Part shown: positions 34,177-45,081 of the stretch, in pieces
Layout: every line of letters begins with the position of its first letter
Numbering within the stretch: the stretch's first letter is position 1
Assembly (NCBI RefSeq): GCF_018555685.1
Contig: NZ_JAFLWW010000006.1
Location: forward strand, 124,001-188,000
Direction: 5' to 3'
DNA from: Aminobacter anthyllidis
GTDB lineage: Bacteria; Pseudomonadota; Alphaproteobacteria; Rhizobiales; Rhizobiaceae
DNA length: 64,000 bases
The notes under the pieces: model-generated
Databases searched by the model: none
Told to the model about the DNA's origin: nothing
Seen by the model: only the letters and a program-made list of their open reading frames with translations
Program-made: the position numbers and the translations under genes

Positions 34177-35532
34177 ATGAGGAAGACCCTGTTGCTGGGC
34201 GTGGCTTTTGCTGCCGTCGCCCTGAGCGCGCCCGCGTCGGCGGAGCTGAAGTTCAAGCCGGGCGAGGACGCCCGTTTCACCTGGGCAAATTTCGACGAAC
34301 TCAAGAAGGTCGACCTGAAGGGCGAGACGCTCTCGATCTTCGGGCCGTGGCGCGGCGAAGACGAAGCGCTGGCGCGTTCGGTGCTCGACTATTTCAGCGA
34401 GGCCACCGGCGCCACGATCAATTATTCGTCGTCCGAGAATTACGAACAGCAGATCGTCATCGACACCCAGGCCGGCAGCCCGCCCAACATTGCCATCCTG
34501 CCGCAGCCGGGCCTGATCCAGGATCTGGCCTCGAAGGGCCTGCTGACCCCCCTCGACGAGGGCACCGCCAGTTTCGTCAAGGAAAACTACGGCGCCGGCC
34601 AGTCCTGGGTCGATCTCGGCACCTACAAGGACAAGGAAGGCAAGCCCGGTTTCTACGGCTTTCCCTTCAAGGCCGACCTGAAGTCGCTGGTCTGGTACGT
34701 GCCGGAAAACTTCGAGGAAGCCGGCTACACCGTTCCCAAGACCTGGGAGGAGATGCAGGCACTGACCGACAAGATCGTCGCCGACGGCGGCGTGCCGTGG
34801 TGCATCGGCCTGGGTTCGGGGGGTGCCACCGGCTGGCCGGCCACCGACTGGGTTGAAGACATCATGCTGCGCACCCAGGCGCCCGACGTCTACGACAAGT
34901 GGACCAAGAACGAGATCCCGTTCAACGATCCGGCTGTGGTCAACGCGCTCGACATCTTCGCCAAGATCGCCACCAACGACAAGTATGTCGACGGCGGCAA
35001 GGCAGCCGTTGCCGCAACCGACTTCCGCGACAGCCCCAAGGGCCTGTTTGCGGTTCCGCCCAAATGCTACCTGCACCGCCAGGCATCGTTCATCTCGTCC
35101 TTCTTCCCTGAGGGCACCAAGCTCGGCGAGGGCGCGGACTTCTTCTACCTGCCGCCCTATGCCGCCAAGCCCGAGCTCGGCAATCCTGTCCTCGGCGGCG
35201 GCACGCTGTTCACCATCGCCAAGGACTCCAAGTCGGCGCGCGCCTTCATCGACTTCCTGAAGATGCCGCTGGCCCACGAGATCTGGATGGCGCAGTCGGG
35301 CTTCCTGACCCCGCTCAAGACGGCGAACAAGGAGGCCTATGCCAACGAAGCGCTGAAGAAGCAGGGCGACATTCTGGTCAATGCCTCGACCTTCCGCTTC
35401 GACGGCTCCGACCTGATGCCCGGCAAGATCGGCGCCGGCGCCTTCTGGACCGGCATGATCGACCTCGTCGGCGGCAAGCCCGCAGCCGATGTCGCCGCCG
35501 ACATCCAGAAGAGCTGGGACGCGATCAAGTAG
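34177..35532 (+). CDS. aglE: Alpha-glucoside ABC transporter substrate-binding protein
   Basis: A 451-aa periplasmic binding protein of the CUT1 group with a signal peptide (MRKTLLLGVAFAAVALSAPA). The sugar-binding fold is shown by GPWRGEDEALARSVLDYFSE and ILPQPGLIQDLASKG. In Sinorhizobium meliloti AglE takes up sucrose, maltose and trehalose; the same order aglE-F-G-A-K is kept here. GGGAGGAAG precedes ATG 34177. It is the first gene of the operon. Confidence 0.93.
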   Translation: MRKTLLLGVAFAAVALSAPASAELKFKPGEDARFTWANFDELKKVDLKGETLSIFGPWRGEDEALARSVLDYFSEATGATINYSSSENYEQQIVIDTQAGSPPNIAILPQPGLIQDLASKGLLTPLDEGTASFVKENYGAGQSWVDLGTYKDKEGKPGFYGFPFKADLKSLVWYVPENFEEAGYTVPKTWEEMQALTDKIVADGGVPWCIGLGSGGATGWPATDWVEDIMLRTQAPDVYDKWTKNEIPFNDPAVVNALDIFAKIATNDKYVDGGKAAVAATDFRDSPKGLFAVPPKCYLHRQASFISSFFPEGTKLGEGADFFYLPPYAAKPELGNPVLGGGTLFTIAKDSKSARAFIDFLKMPLAHEIWMAQSGFLTPLKTANKEAYANEALKKQGDILVNASTFRFDGSDLMPGKIGAGAFWTGMIDLVGGKPAADVAADIQKSWDAIK

Positions 35533-35559
35533 GCTTGGCGCAAGCCAAGCCCTCTACCG

Positions 35560-35640
35560 GCCGCTCCGCGGCCACCTTCTCCCCGCCGGGGAGAAGGTCC
35601 GGCGGCGCCGCTCCCGGTTCCCCCTCCCGCCGGGAGTGGG
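35560..35640. repeat. Palindromic repeat in aglE-aglF gap
   Basis: The gap holds ACCTTCTCCCCGCCGGGGAG and its mirror (stem CCTTCTCCCC/GGGGAGAAGG, 35576-35601), flanked by further GC-rich inverted sequence. It is a partial copy of the element found at 41821-41945 and inside polA. Lying after the binding-protein gene, it could stabilise the aglE mRNA 3' end and reduce read-through to the permeases, as REP elements do in other binding-protein operons. Confidence 0.7.
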
Positions 35641-35750
35641 CTGCCCCGGGGTGTTACGGAGAACACCCGGAGTCGCGGAGAACGGTTGAGGCCGGCGTCC
35701 ATCAACACTGGCAGTCTGCTCGAACCAGCCCGTTGAAAGGGACTGATCCC

Positions 35751-36767
35751 ATGACGGCACAGATACTTTCGGCCATTTTCACCATCATCATCGGCGTCGG
35801 CGGTTGCGTCGTCTACTACTGGGGCGCCAACAAGATCCTCGACGCGGTGTTTCCGTCGCGCGGCGTCTCGGGTGCCGCCGCGGTCGACAATCTTCGCCGC
35901 CAGGGCCTGATCCGGCCATGGCTGTTCGTCGGCCCGGCCATGCTGATCGTCACCGTCTATCTCGTCTATCCGGTGATCGAGACGCTCAGGCTCTCCTTCA
36001 TGGACCGCGGCGGCGAGAACTTCGTCGGTTTTGCCAACTACAGCTGGGCGTTCGGCGACCGTGAGTTTCGCAACTCGATCTTCAACAACCTGCTCTGGCT
36101 CGCTGTCGTTCCGGCCGCCTGCACCTTCTTCGGCCTGATCATCGCCGTGCTCACCGACAAGATCTGGTGGGGCAATATCGCCAAAAGCCTGGTCTTCCTG
36201 CCGCTCGCCATCTCGTTTGTCGGCGCCAGCGTCATCTGGAAATTCGTCTACGAGTACCGCGCCGAAGGCCAGACCCAGATCGGTATTCTGAACGCTGCCG
36301 TGCAGTATCTCGGCGGCAACCCGCAGGTGTGGATCTCGACGCCATTCTGGAACAACTTCTTCCTGATGGTGATCCTGATCTGGATCCAGACCGGCTTTGC
36401 CATGGTCATCCTGTCGTCGGCGCTGCGCGGCATTCCCGAGGAGACCATCGAGGCGGCCGTCATCGACGGCGCCAACCCGTTCCAGATTTTCTGGAAGATC
36501 ATGGTGCCGCAGATCTGGGGCTCGATCGCGGTTGTCTGGACCACAATCACCATCCTCGTGCTCAAGGTCTTCGACATCGTTTTGACAATGACCAACGGCC
36601 AGTGGAACAGCCAGGTGCTGGCCAATCTGATGTTCGACTGGATGTTCCGAGGCGGTGGCGATTTCGGCCGCGGTGCGGCAATCGCCGTCATCATCATGCT
36701 CGCTGTCGTTCCGATCATGATCTGGAACATTCGCCAGGCCAATCGCGAAGGCGGGGGAGGGCACTGA
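35751..36767 (+). CDS. aglF: Alpha-glucoside ABC transporter permease
   Basis: A 338-aa CUT1 permease (MalF role). It has an N-terminal membrane helix (LSAIFTIIIGVGGCVVYYW), a cytoplasmic segment, then the core with six helices including PWLFVGPAMLIVTVYLVYPV. The EAA loop is around EAAVIDGANPFQIFWKIMVP and docks the ATPase AglK. It starts about 220 bases after aglE, the gap being filled by a palindromic repeat, and is followed by aglG after one base. Confidence 0.93.
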   Translation: MTAQILSAIFTIIIGVGGCVVYYWGANKILDAVFPSRGVSGAAAVDNLRRQGLIRPWLFVGPAMLIVTVYLVYPVIETLRLSFMDRGGENFVGFANYSWAFGDREFRNSIFNNLLWLAVVPAACTFFGLIIAVLTDKIWWGNIAKSLVFLPLAISFVGASVIWKFVYEYRAEGQTQIGILNAAVQYLGGNPQVWISTPFWNNFFLMVILIWIQTGFAMVILSSALRGIPEETIEAAVIDGANPFQIFWKIMVPQIWGSIAVVWTTITILVLKVFDIVLTMTNGQWNSQVLANLMFDWMFRGGGDFGRGAAIAVIIMLAVVPIMIWNIRQANREGGGGH

Positions 36768-36768
36768 C

Positions 36769-37923
36769 ATGGCAAGCTCAAGCGGAAAGTCCTTCCTCGG
36801 CCGCTTCGGCGTCCACATCGCGGTGTTCGTCTTCGTCGCCATCTGGACGATTCCGACGCTTGGCATCCTGGTCAGCTCTCTGCGCGACAAGGATCAGCTT
36901 ATTGTCTCGGGCTGGTGGACCGCACTCTCGACCTCGTCGCAGACGGAAGCCGGCCGCCTGCCGGGTGCTTCGGCCCAGATCGAAAAGGACGGGAAATTCG
37001 TCATCGAAGGCAACATCTTCGGTGACGGTCCGGCTCGCAACATCAGCGCCTTCGGCATCAAGGCGCAGCAACCGACGCAATACGAAGCCGGCACGGTTGC
37101 CGATCTCGGCGAGGGCGTTTCGCTTCAGCTCAACGCCGACGGTTCCTTCGTCATGCAGTCGCCCAAAGCCTTCGAGGGCGACCGCGGCCAGCGCGTCTAC
37201 TACGCATCGTCGGCACCACCGCGCTTCACCACCGACAACTACCAGACAGTGCTGTTTTCAGAAGGCATCGGCCGTTCGTTCATCAACTCGCTGACGGTGA
37301 CCATTCCGGCGACCATCATCCCGATCCTGATCGCCGCCTACGCAGCGTATGCGCTCGCCTGGATGCGTTTTCCCGGCCGTGCGCTTTTGATCGCCGTCAT
37401 CATCGGCCTGCTGGTCGTGCCACTGCAGATGTCGTTGATCCCGCTGCTCAAGCTCTACAATGGCGTTGGCCTGTTCTTCGGCGTGCCGGCCAAGACCTAT
37501 CTCGGCATTTGGCTCGCGCATACCGGCTTCGGCTTGCCCTTCGCCATCTATCTCCTGCGCAGCTACATCGCAGGTCTCCCGCGCGAGATCATGGAATCCG
37601 CCCGCATCGACGGCGCCAGTGACTTCGAGATCTTCGTCAAGATCGTGCTGCCGCTGTCCTTCCCGGTGCTGGCCTCCTTCGCCATCTTCCAGTTCCTCTG
37701 GGTCTGGAACGACCTTCTCGTGGCGATGGTCTTCCTCGGCTCAGGCTCCGACCAGCTGGTGCTCACCGGCAAGCTCAACGCGCTCCTCGGCTCGCGCGGC
37801 GGCGATTGGGAAATCCTCACCACCTCGGCCTTCGTCACCATCATCGTGCCGCTGATCGTGTTCTTCTCGCTTCAACGTTATTTCGTCCGCGGCCTGCTCG
37901 CGGGTTCAGTCAAGGGAGGCTAG
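36769..37923 (+). CDS. aglG: Alpha-glucoside ABC transporter permease
   Basis: A 384-aa MalG-type permease. The first membrane helix (FVFVAIWTIPTLGILVSSL) is followed by an unusually large periplasmic domain of about 130 residues, then the core helices with FINSLTVTIPATIIPILIAA and the EAA loop ESARIDGASDFEIFVKIVLP. The periplasmic insert is characteristic of the Agl subtype of this family. It begins one base after aglF and ends five bases before aglA, so translation is tightly linked. Confidence 0.93.
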   Translation: MASSSGKSFLGRFGVHIAVFVFVAIWTIPTLGILVSSLRDKDQLIVSGWWTALSTSSQTEAGRLPGASAQIEKDGKFVIEGNIFGDGPARNISAFGIKAQQPTQYEAGTVADLGEGVSLQLNADGSFVMQSPKAFEGDRGQRVYYASSAPPRFTTDNYQTVLFSEGIGRSFINSLTVTIPATIIPILIAAYAAYALAWMRFPGRALLIAVIIGLLVVPLQMSLIPLLKLYNGVGLFFGVPAKTYLGIWLAHTGFGLPFAIYLLRSYIAGLPREIMESARIDGASDFEIFVKIVLPLSFPVLASFAIFQFLWVWNDLLVAMVFLGSGSDQLVLTGKLNALLGSRGGDWEILTTSAFVTIIVPLIVFFSLQRYFVRGLLAGSVKGG

Positions 37924-37927
37924 CTCG

Positions 37928-39592
37928 ATGCAAGCCGCAATGCGCAAGATCGAAAACCCTGAAATCGCAGTGGACCGCGACTGGTGGCGGGGGGCGGTGA
38001 TCTACCAGATCTACCCCCGCAGCTACCAGGACTCCAATGGCGACGGCATCGGCGATCTCCAGGGAATCATCGAGCGGTTGCCGCACATCGCCGACCTCGG
38101 CGCGGACGCGGTCTGGATCTCGCCCTTCTTCAAGTCGCCGATGAAGGATTTCGGCTACGACATCTCCGACTATCTCGACATCGACCCGATGTTCGGCACG
38201 CTTGATGACTTCGACGCCATGATCGCTGAGGCGCATCGCCTCGGCCTCAAGGTGATGATCGATGGCGTCATCTCGCACACCTCCGACCTGCACCCCTGGT
38301 TCAAGGAAAGCCGTTCGAGCCGCGACAACGCCAAGGCCGACTGGTACGTCTGGGCCGACGCCAAGCCGGACGGCAGCCCGCCCAACAACTGGCTGTCGAT
38401 CTTCGGCGGCTCGGCCTGGCAATGGGACACCAGGCGCATGCAGTATTACCTGCACAACTTCCTGTCCGAGCAGCCCGACCTCAACTTCCACAACCGCGAC
38501 GTCCAGGACGCGCTGCTCGACGTCGCCCGCTTCTGGCTCGACCGCGGCGTCGACGGCTTCCGCCTCGACACCATCAATTTCTACTTTCACTCCGCCGGGC
38601 TCGAAGACAATCCCGCATTGCCGCCGGAACAGCGCAACGACCAGACCGCACCGGCGGTGAACCCCTACAATTTCCAGGACCACATCTACGACAAGAGCCG
38701 GCCCGAGAACCTCGAATTCCTCGCCCGCTTCCGCGCCGTGCTCGACGAATACCCGGCGGCTGCGGCCGTCGGCGAAGTCGGCGACTCCCAGCGTGGGCTC
38801 GAGGTCGTCGCCTCCTACACCGCCGGCGGCGACAAGGTGCAGATGTGCTACGCCTTCGACTTCCTCGCACCGGAGAAGATCACCGCCGCCAAGGTCCGCA
38901 CCGTGCTCGAGGACTTCGGCAAGGCTGCAGCAGACGGCTGGTCGTGCTGGGCCTTCTCCAACCACGACGTCGTCCGCCACGCCTCGCGCTGGGGCATGGG
39001 CGAGGCCGATGGCACCGCCTATCTCAAGGTGATTTCGGCACTGATGATGTCGCTACGCGGCTCGGTCTGCATCTACCAGGGCGAGGAACTTGGCCTGACC
39101 GAAGCCGGCCTCGCCTTCGAGGATTTGCAGGACCCCTACGGCATACGCTTCTGGCCCGAATTCAAGGGCCGCGACGGTTGCCGCACGCCGATGGTCTGGA
39201 ACAAGGACGCCAAAAATGGCGGCTTCTCCTCAGCCAAGCCGTGGCTGCCGGTGCCGGCGGACCATCTGACCAAGGCTGTCGACACGCAGGAGGGCGACGC
39301 CGCCTCGCTGCTCGAACATTACCGCCGCTTCCTCGCCTTCCGCCGCGCCCATCCCGCACTCGCCAAGGGCGACATCTCGTTCCTCAAGGCCGATGGCGAC
39401 ACCGTTGCCTTCACCCGTAGGGAAGGCAACGAGGAGATCGTCTGCGTCTTCAATCTTGGCAGCACAGCGGCTAACGTCGACCTCGGAGGTCGAGGCCTGC
39501 AGCCATTGCCGGGATACGGACTCGATGGAAATGCCAATGCCGGCGCAGTCCGGCTCGGTGGTTACGGCGCCTGGTTCGGGCGTTTCGTCTGA
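37928..39592 (+). CDS. aglA: Alpha-glucosidase, GH13
   Basis: A 554-aa cytoplasmic glycoside hydrolase of family 13. Conserved regions are readable: region I DGVISHTS (112-119), region II GFRLDTINF with nucleophile Asp214, region III AVGEVGD with acid/base Glu283, and region IV FSNHDVVR with Asp347. N-terminal AVIYQIYPRSYQDSNGDGIG is the usual oligo-1,6/alpha-glucosidase opening. It hydrolyses imported sucrose, maltose or trehalose-like sugars to hexoses. A second ATG at 37940 is possible. It lies inside the transport operon. Confidence 0.93.
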   Translation: MQAAMRKIENPEIAVDRDWWRGAVIYQIYPRSYQDSNGDGIGDLQGIIERLPHIADLGADAVWISPFFKSPMKDFGYDISDYLDIDPMFGTLDDFDAMIAEAHRLGLKVMIDGVISHTSDLHPWFKESRSSRDNAKADWYVWADAKPDGSPPNNWLSIFGGSAWQWDTRRMQYYLHNFLSEQPDLNFHNRDVQDALLDVARFWLDRGVDGFRLDTINFYFHSAGLEDNPALPPEQRNDQTAPAVNPYNFQDHIYDKSRPENLEFLARFRAVLDEYPAAAAVGEVGDSQRGLEVVASYTAGGDKVQMCYAFDFLAPEKITAAKVRTVLEDFGKAAADGWSCWAFSNHDVVRHASRWGMGEADGTAYLKVISALMMSLRGSVCIYQGEELGLTEAGLAFEDLQDPYGIRFWPEFKGRDGCRTPMVWNKDAKNGGFSSAKPWLPVPADHLTKAVDTQEGDAASLLEHYRRFLAFRRAHPALAKGDISFLKADGDTVAFTRREGNEEIVCVFNLGSTAANVDLGGRGLQPLPGYGLDGNANAGAVRLGGYGAWFGRFV

Positions 39593-39600
39593 CCGCCACC

Positions 39601-39700
39601 GCATCGGTCCGAAAATCGGTTCGATTTTCGGAAAGCACGATGCGGAGATTCAAAGTGCTGGAGCGTCCTTTGCGCGTCCAAGTGGACGCGCGGCGCTCCA
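39601..39700. repeat. Composite palindromic element between aglA and aglK
   Basis: Two palindromes in tandem fill the gap: CCGAAAATCG-GTT-CGATTTTCGG with GCATCG/CGATGC flanks (39601-39644), then GCGCGTCC-AAGT-GGACGCGC inside GAGCG/GCGCTC arms (39661-39698). The first is the same element as at 2007-2052 in reverse. Two large palindromes in a unit of about 100 bases recall the RIME class of Rhizobium; this is a comparison of architecture only. It ends about 12 bases before the aglK ribosome site. Confidence 0.75.
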
Positions 39701-39726
39701 GAGAAAGAAAAATCTGGGAGGAAACC

Positions 39727-40839
<1,113 letters not shown>

Positions 40840-40846
40840 CCGCCTT

Positions 40847-40964
40847 TACCCTCCCCCTTGTGGGGAGGGTCGGCGCTGAAAGCGCCGGGGTGGGGGTAGG
40901 TGGTGGTGGTTCACCCCCACCCCGCTCCGCTTCGCGGATCGACCCTCCCCACAAGGGGAGGGGA
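40847..40964. repeat. Large inverted repeat between convergent aglK and sitD
   Basis: ACCCTCCCCCTTGTGGGGAG (from 40848) and its inverse CGACCCTCCCCACAAGGGGA (from 40940) flank a centre with its own hairpins (GGCGCTGAAAGCGCC and a GGTGGGGG/CCCCCACC pair). Each arm is a hairpin and the arms also pair with each other. It may act as a bidirectional transcription barrier between the convergent operons. A related element is at 55611-55755. Confidence 0.8.
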
Positions 40965-40971
40965 GCCCAGC

Positions 40972-41817
40972 TCAATCCGCCGCCATCACCTGCCGCTCGC
41001 GCAGCGCTGTCCGGCGCTTCGAGACGAAGAAGGCGGCGACGAACGCAAGGCTCATCAACAGCACGATTGTCGGCGCCGGCGCGCTGTCGATGAAGAAGCT
41101 GACATACACGCCAAAAAACGAGCACAGCACCGCCACCAGCACCGACACCATCAGCATGCGCTCGAAGCGGTCGGTGAGCAGGTAGGCGATCGCGCCCGGC
41201 GCGATCAGCATCGCGATCGCGATGATGATGCCAACGGCCTTTAAGGCGCCGACGATGGTCAGCGACAGGATCGTCAGCAGCCCGTAGTGCAACAGCTTCA
41301 CCGGCAGGCCGATCGCCTGCGCGTGCTGCGGGTCGAAGGCGTGCAGCAACAGATCCCGCCGAAACAGGCCAATGGCACCTGTGGCGATCAGCGCGATCAC
41401 GGCCGTCTGGCCGACATCGCTCCAGCTCACGCCCAGCATGTCGCCGAACAGGATGTGGTCGAGATGCACGTCGGTCTGGATCTTGGTGTAGAGCACGATG
41501 CCGAGGCCGAACATGCCGGAGAAGACGATACCCATGACGGTGTCTTCCTTGATCCGGCTGTTCTGCTTGAGGTAGCCGGTCGCCAGCGCGCAGGTCATGC
41601 CGGCGGCAAAGGCGCCGACCGCCAGCGGCAGGCCGGCGATATAGGCCAGCACCACGCCAGGCAGCACCGCGTGGCTGATGGCGTCGCCCATCAGCGACCA
41701 GCCCTTGAGCACCAGGAAACACGACAGCAGCGCCATCGGCACCGCGACCAGCAGGGCGATGACGAACGCCTGCTGCATGAACGGGAAGGCGACGGGGAGG
41801 AAGAGGTTTTCGATCAT
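40972..41817 (-). CDS. sitD: Manganese/iron ABC transporter permease
   Basis: A 281-aa ABC-3 family permease with about eight helices. LLSCFLVLKGWSLMGDAISH at the start and AVGIIIAIAMLIAPGAIAYL near the middle are family hallmarks and occur in similar form in SitC. It would form a heterodimer channel with SitC. ATG 41817 follows a palindromic repeat that fills the gap to sitC, so sitD expression may be partly uncoupled from the other three genes. Confidence 0.9.
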   Translation of the reverse strand: MIENLFLPVAFPFMQQAFVIALLVAVPMALLSCFLVLKGWSLMGDAISHAVLPGVVLAYIAGLPLAVGAFAAGMTCALATGYLKQNSRIKEDTVMGIVFSGMFGLGIVLYTKIQTDVHLDHILFGDMLGVSWSDVGQTAVIALIATGAIGLFRRDLLLHAFDPQHAQAIGLPVKLLHYGLLTILSLTIVGALKAVGIIIAIAMLIAPGAIAYLLTDRFERMLMVSVLVAVLCSFFGVYVSFFIDSAPAPTIVLLMSLAFVAAFFVSKRRTALRERQVMAAD

Positions 41818-41820
41818 GAA

Positions 41821-41945
41821 TGTTCGCCCCTCATCCGCCTGCCGGCACCTTCTCCCCGCAGGCGGGGAGAAGGGACGAGCTTCGACGTTGACGCCCCCCT
41901 CGCCCCGTTTACGGGGAGAGGGTAAGGGTGAGGGGCAACTGCGAC
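41821..41945. repeat. Palindromic repeat element between sitC and sitD
   Basis: A unit of about 120 bases made of two hairpins: CCTTCTCCCC-GCAGGC-GGGGAGAAGG and CCCCGTTTACGGGGAGAGGG with a CCCTCACCCTTACCC-type flank. The inverse of this unit is nearly identical to the block inside polA at 60121-60249, and a fragment is at 35560-35640. It is intergenic here, showing its normal habitat. Confidence 0.85.
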
Positions 41946-41959
41946 GGTCGGATAGTAGC

Positions 41960-42820
41960 TCATACCCCCGCCTCCAGTTCCAGCCTTGCCCGCCGCCGCG
42001 ACGCAAGCAGCCCGTGCTTGGGTGCGAAGACAAACGCGATCAGGAAGATCAGCGTCTGGGCGACAACGATGATGCCCCCCGTTGCGCCGTCGAGGAAATA
42101 GCTGGCATAGGCGCCGACGAAGCTGGTGATCGAACCGATGGCGACGCTGATCATGATCAGCCGGGGAAAGCGGTCGGTGAGCAGATAGGCAGTCGCCCCC
42201 GGCGTCACCACCATGGCGATGACCAGGAAGGCGCCGACAGTCTGCAAAGCCGCCACCGTAGAGGCCGACAGCAGCATGAAAAACAGCACCTTGAGCAAAT
42301 CGGGCCTGAGCCCGATCGAACGGGCATGGTTTTCGTCGAAGAAGGCGACCATCAGGTCTTTCCACTTGGCGAGCAGGATGGCCAGCGAAATGCCGCCGAT
42401 CAGCACCAGTTGCAGCGTGTCCGAAGGCGTGATCGCCAGGATGTTGCCGAGCACGATGGTCTGGATGTTCACCGAGGCAGGCGACAGCGAGATCATGAAC
42501 AGGCCAAGCCCGAAGAAGGAGGTGAAGATCAGCCCGATGATGGCGTCTTCCTTGAGCTTTGTGCGCTGGTTGAGGAACAGCATCGCGCCCGCCGCCAACC
42601 CGCCCGAGATGAACGCGCCAAGCGCAAAGGGCAGGCCGAGCATGTAGGCGCCGGCGACGCCTGGCACGATCGAATGCGAGAGCGCGTCGCCGATCAGCGA
42701 CCAGCCCTTGAGCATCAGATAGGCGGAGAGGAAGGCGCAGACGCCGCCGACAAGGGCGGACACCCACATGGCATTGAGCATGTAGCCGTAGCCGAACGGC
42801 TCCAGGAGCATGGCGATCAT
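41960..42820 (-). CDS. sitC: Manganese/iron ABC transporter permease
   Basis: A 286-aa ABC-3 permease. [20 protein letters not shown] opens it, followed by [20 protein letters not shown] and [20 protein letters not shown], the motif pair also seen in SitD. Its ATG at 42820 overlaps the ATPase stop codon in an ATGA junction. With SitB and SitA it makes the standard Mn2+ importer of rhizobia, important under oxidative stress and in symbiosis in related species. Confidence 0.9.
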   Translation of the reverse strand: MIAMLLEPFGYGYMLNAMWVSALVGGVCAFLSAYLMLKGWSLIGDALSHSIVPGVAGAYMLGLPFALGAFISGGLAAGAMLFLNQRTKLKEDAIIGLIFTSFFGLGLFMISLSPASVNIQTIVLGNILAITPSDTLQLVLIGGISLAILLAKWKDLMVAFFDENHARSIGLRPDLLKVLFFMLLSASTVAALQTVGAFLVIAMVVTPGATAYLLTDRFPRLIMISVAIGSITSFVGAYASYFLDGATGGIIVVAQTLIFLIAFVFAPKHGLLASRRRARLELEAGV

Positions 42821-43731
42821 TTCTTGCGCCCGCCCTTCTTGGCCGCACCGTCATTGCCGTTGTCGTCGCCATAGATGACAAAGGGGCGCTCGTCGTCGGT
42901 CAAGACAGTCACCTGGCGCGTGTCGGCGGCGTCCTGGTGCAGTTCGGCGCCGCCGAGGATGAACTGGCGCAGTACCCCACCAAAGGCCTTTTCGAGATTG
43001 GCCTTTGTGAAGGTTTCAGCCGTCAGCCCGGAGGCAAGGACAGTGCGATTGACCAGCACGGCGCGGTCGCAGAAGCGCGGCACCGAACCCAGATTATGCG
43101 TCGAAACCAGCATCACCCGGCCCTCGTCGCGCAGGCCCTGCAACAGCGTGATGATCGCTTCTTCGGTGCGCACGTCGACGCCGGTGAACGGCTCGTCGAG
43201 CAGGATGACCTGGCCTTCCTGGGCAAGGGCGCGGGCCAGGAAAACGCGTTTCTTCTGCCCGCCCGACAACTCGCCGATCTGGCGCTTGCGGAAGTCGGCC
43301 ATGCCGACGCGTTCTAAAGCTGCATCCACCGCCTCGCGGTCAACAGTGCGGGTCATGCGGAAGAAGTTCATGTGGCCGTAGCGGCCCATCATGACCACGT
43401 CTTCGACCAAAACAGGAAAGTTCCAGTCGACATCCTCGCTCTGCGGCACATAGGCAACGAGGTTCTTCTTCAGCGCTTCGCGCGCCGGCTCGCCGAAGAT
43501 GGACACGCTGCCTGTGGCGAGCGGAACGAACCCCATGATCGACTTGAACAGGGTCGACTTCCCTGAGCCATTGACCCCGACAAGTGCCGTGATGGTGCCG
43601 CGCGGAATGGCGAAGGAGGCGTTGCGGAGCGCAGTGTGGCCGTTGCGGTAGGTCACCGAGATGTTGTCGACACGCAGGCCGTCGCCGCCCTGCGCAGTGG
43701 TGGCGGGGCGGCCTTTCAGCGGCACATTCAT
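42817..43731 (-). CDS. sitB: Manganese/iron ABC transporter ATPase
   Basis: A 304-aa ATPase. Walker [11 protein letters not shown]-loop [10 protein letters not shown] (the VPQ form is typical of metal importers), signature LSGGQKKR and Walker [13 protein letters not shown] are present. The C-terminal tail is Asp/Asn-rich and then Lys-rich ([17 protein letters not shown]), an unusual low-complexity end. The start at 43731 overlaps the sitA stop (ATGA). Confidence 0.92.
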   Translation of the reverse strand: MNVPLKGRPATTAQGGDGLRVDNISVTYRNGHTALRNASFAIPRGTITALVGVNGSGKSTLFKSIMGFVPLATGSVSIFGEPAREALKKNLVAYVPQSEDVDWNFPVLVEDVVMMGRYGHMNFFRMTRTVDREAVDAALERVGMADFRKRQIGELSGGQKKRVFLARALAQEGQVILLDEPFTGVDVRTEEAIITLLQGLRDEGRVMLVSTHNLGSVPRFCDRAVLVNRTVLASGLTAETFTKANLEKAFGGVLRQFILGGAELHQDAADTRQVTVLTDDERPFVIYGDDNGNDGAAKKGGRKK

Positions 43732-44636
43732 TGGGCGAGCCCCTTGACGATGGTCTGGGTGGTGACGCTGAGCAGGTCGAGATAGGTCGGCACCGGGCCG
43801 GTGGCGTCGCTCAGCGAGTCGACATACAGCACGCCGCCATATTTGGCGCCGGTCTCCCGCGCCACCTGCTCGGCAGGCTTCGACGACACCGTGCTTTCGC
43901 TGAACACCGCCGGAATGCTGTTGGCCTTGACGAGGTCGATCACCTTGCGCACCTGCTGGGGCGTACCTTGCTGGTCGGCATTGATCGGCCAAAGATAGAC
44001 CTCCTTCAGGCCGAAGTCGCGCGCCAGATAGGAGAAGGCGCCTTCGCTGGTGGCGAGCCAGCGCCGCTGCTCGGGAATGGTCTCGATGGCCTTGTGGATC
44101 GGCGCTACGGTCGCCTTGATCTTCTCGGCATAGGCCGCGGCGTTTTTGGCGTAGACCTCCGCATTTTTCGGGTCCTTGGCGGCAAACGCCTTGCGGATGT
44201 TTTCGACATAGATGAGCGCTGCCTCGGGCGACATCCAGGCATGCGGATTGGGCTTGCCGGTATAAGGCCCTTCGGCGATGCCCATCGGCGCCACGCCATC
44301 CGACACCACGGCCTGCGTTACGCCATCCAGGTTTTCGAAGAACTTCTCGAACCACAATTCGAGGTTCAGCCCGTTCCACAGCACCAGGTCGGCCTTCTGG
44401 GCCCGGATGATGTCACCCGGCGTCGGCTGGTAATTGTGGATCTCGGCATTGGGCTTGGTGATCGATTCCACCTCGGCGGCGTCGCCGGCGACGTTGCGGG
44501 CGATGTCGGCAATGACGGTAAAGGTGGTGACCACCTTCATCTTGCCGCCGGCCTCGCTCTCCTGCGAGCAGGCCGATAGTCCGAGCATAACCGCCAGCAT
44601 GGCGATGGCGGCAAGGGTGAAACGAAGCGCTGTCAT
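43728..44636 (-). CDS. sitA: Manganese-binding lipoprotein (SitA/PsaA type)
   Basis: A 302-aa cluster A-I metal-binding protein. A lipobox (LSAC) follows the N-terminal helix. Predicted metal ligands are His67 (EIHNYQ), His132 (NPHAWMSP), Glu198 (TSEGAFSY) and Asp273 (YVDSLSD). The spacing between the last three (66 and 75) equals that in the manganese protein PsaA, and there is no His-rich loop as in ZnuA, so Mn2+/Fe2+ is preferred over zinc. ATG 44636 begins the mature reading; the longer frame to 44699 runs into the promoter. Confidence 0.92.
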   Translation of the reverse strand: MTALRFTLAAIAMLAVMLGLSACSQESEAGGKMKVVTTFTVIADIARNVAGDAAEVESITKPNAEIHNYQPTPGDIIRAQKADLVLWNGLNLELWFEKFFENLDGVTQAVVSDGVAPMGIAEGPYTGKPNPHAWMSPEAALIYVENIRKAFAAKDPKNAEVYAKNAAAYAEKIKATVAPIHKAIETIPEQRRWLATSEGAFSYLARDFGLKEVYLWPINADQQGTPQQVRKVIDLVKANSIPAVFSESTVSSKPAEQVARETGAKYGGVLYVDSLSDATGPVPTYLDLLSVTTQTIVKGLAQ

Positions 44637-44715
44637 GGAAATCCCGTTCGAAAAGCCGCGCCGAACGGGCGGCAGGTACGATGCCTTACCTAATGGCACG
44701 TCGCGGCCTTGTCAA

Positions 44716-44736
44716 TGCAATTGCAAATCGTTTGCA
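44716..44736. promoter_or_regulatory. Mur-box-like palindrome upstream of sitA
   Basis: Two overlapping palindromes: TGCAATTGCA (44716-44725) and TGCAAA-TCG-TTTGCA (44722-44736). They lie about 80 bases before sitA. In Rhizobium the Mn-responsive regulator Mur binds A/T-rich TGCAAAT-type sites at the sit promoter, and a mur gene is present 1.2 kb away. Assignment is by analogy. Confidence 0.65.
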
Positions 44737-44835
44737 AGTAGAAATGCAGCTGCCGGCTGGCGTGCATCCAATTGGCGGCTGGCGCGTTGTCGTTCTTTCC
44801 AGCCCCAACGCCAGTCTCAACCAGGGAGAACGATC

Positions 44836-45081
44836 GTGTCCTCAGATATTCGCGAGCATATGGAAGTGATCGGCGCCGACGGCGTCCACATCGGCACTGT
44901 CGACAGGGTCGAGAACGGCCGCATCAAGCTGACCAGGAAGGACAGCGGCGAAGGCAGCCACCGTGGCCACCACCACTATATTTCCACCGCTCTCGTCGCC
45001 GAGACCGAAGGCAACAAGGTACGGCTGTCGGCCAATGCCGATGTCGCGGTGACGTTCGAGGAAGAGGGCAAGTTGGGCTGA
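44836..45081 (+). CDS. DUF2171 domain protein
   Basis: An 81-aa cytoplasmic protein. DIREHMEVIGADGVHIGTVD at the start and RIKLTRKDSGEGSHRGHHHY in the middle match the DUF2171 domain, related to PRC-barrel-like stress proteins. Function unknown. The start is GTG 44836 with AGGGAGAA upstream. It is divergent from sitA, and the Mur-box-like site lies between the two genes, so metal control is possible. Confidence 0.82.
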   Translation: MSSDIREHMEVIGADGVHIGTVDRVENGRIKLTRKDSGEGSHRGHHHYISTALVAETEGNKVRLSANADVAVTFEEEGKLG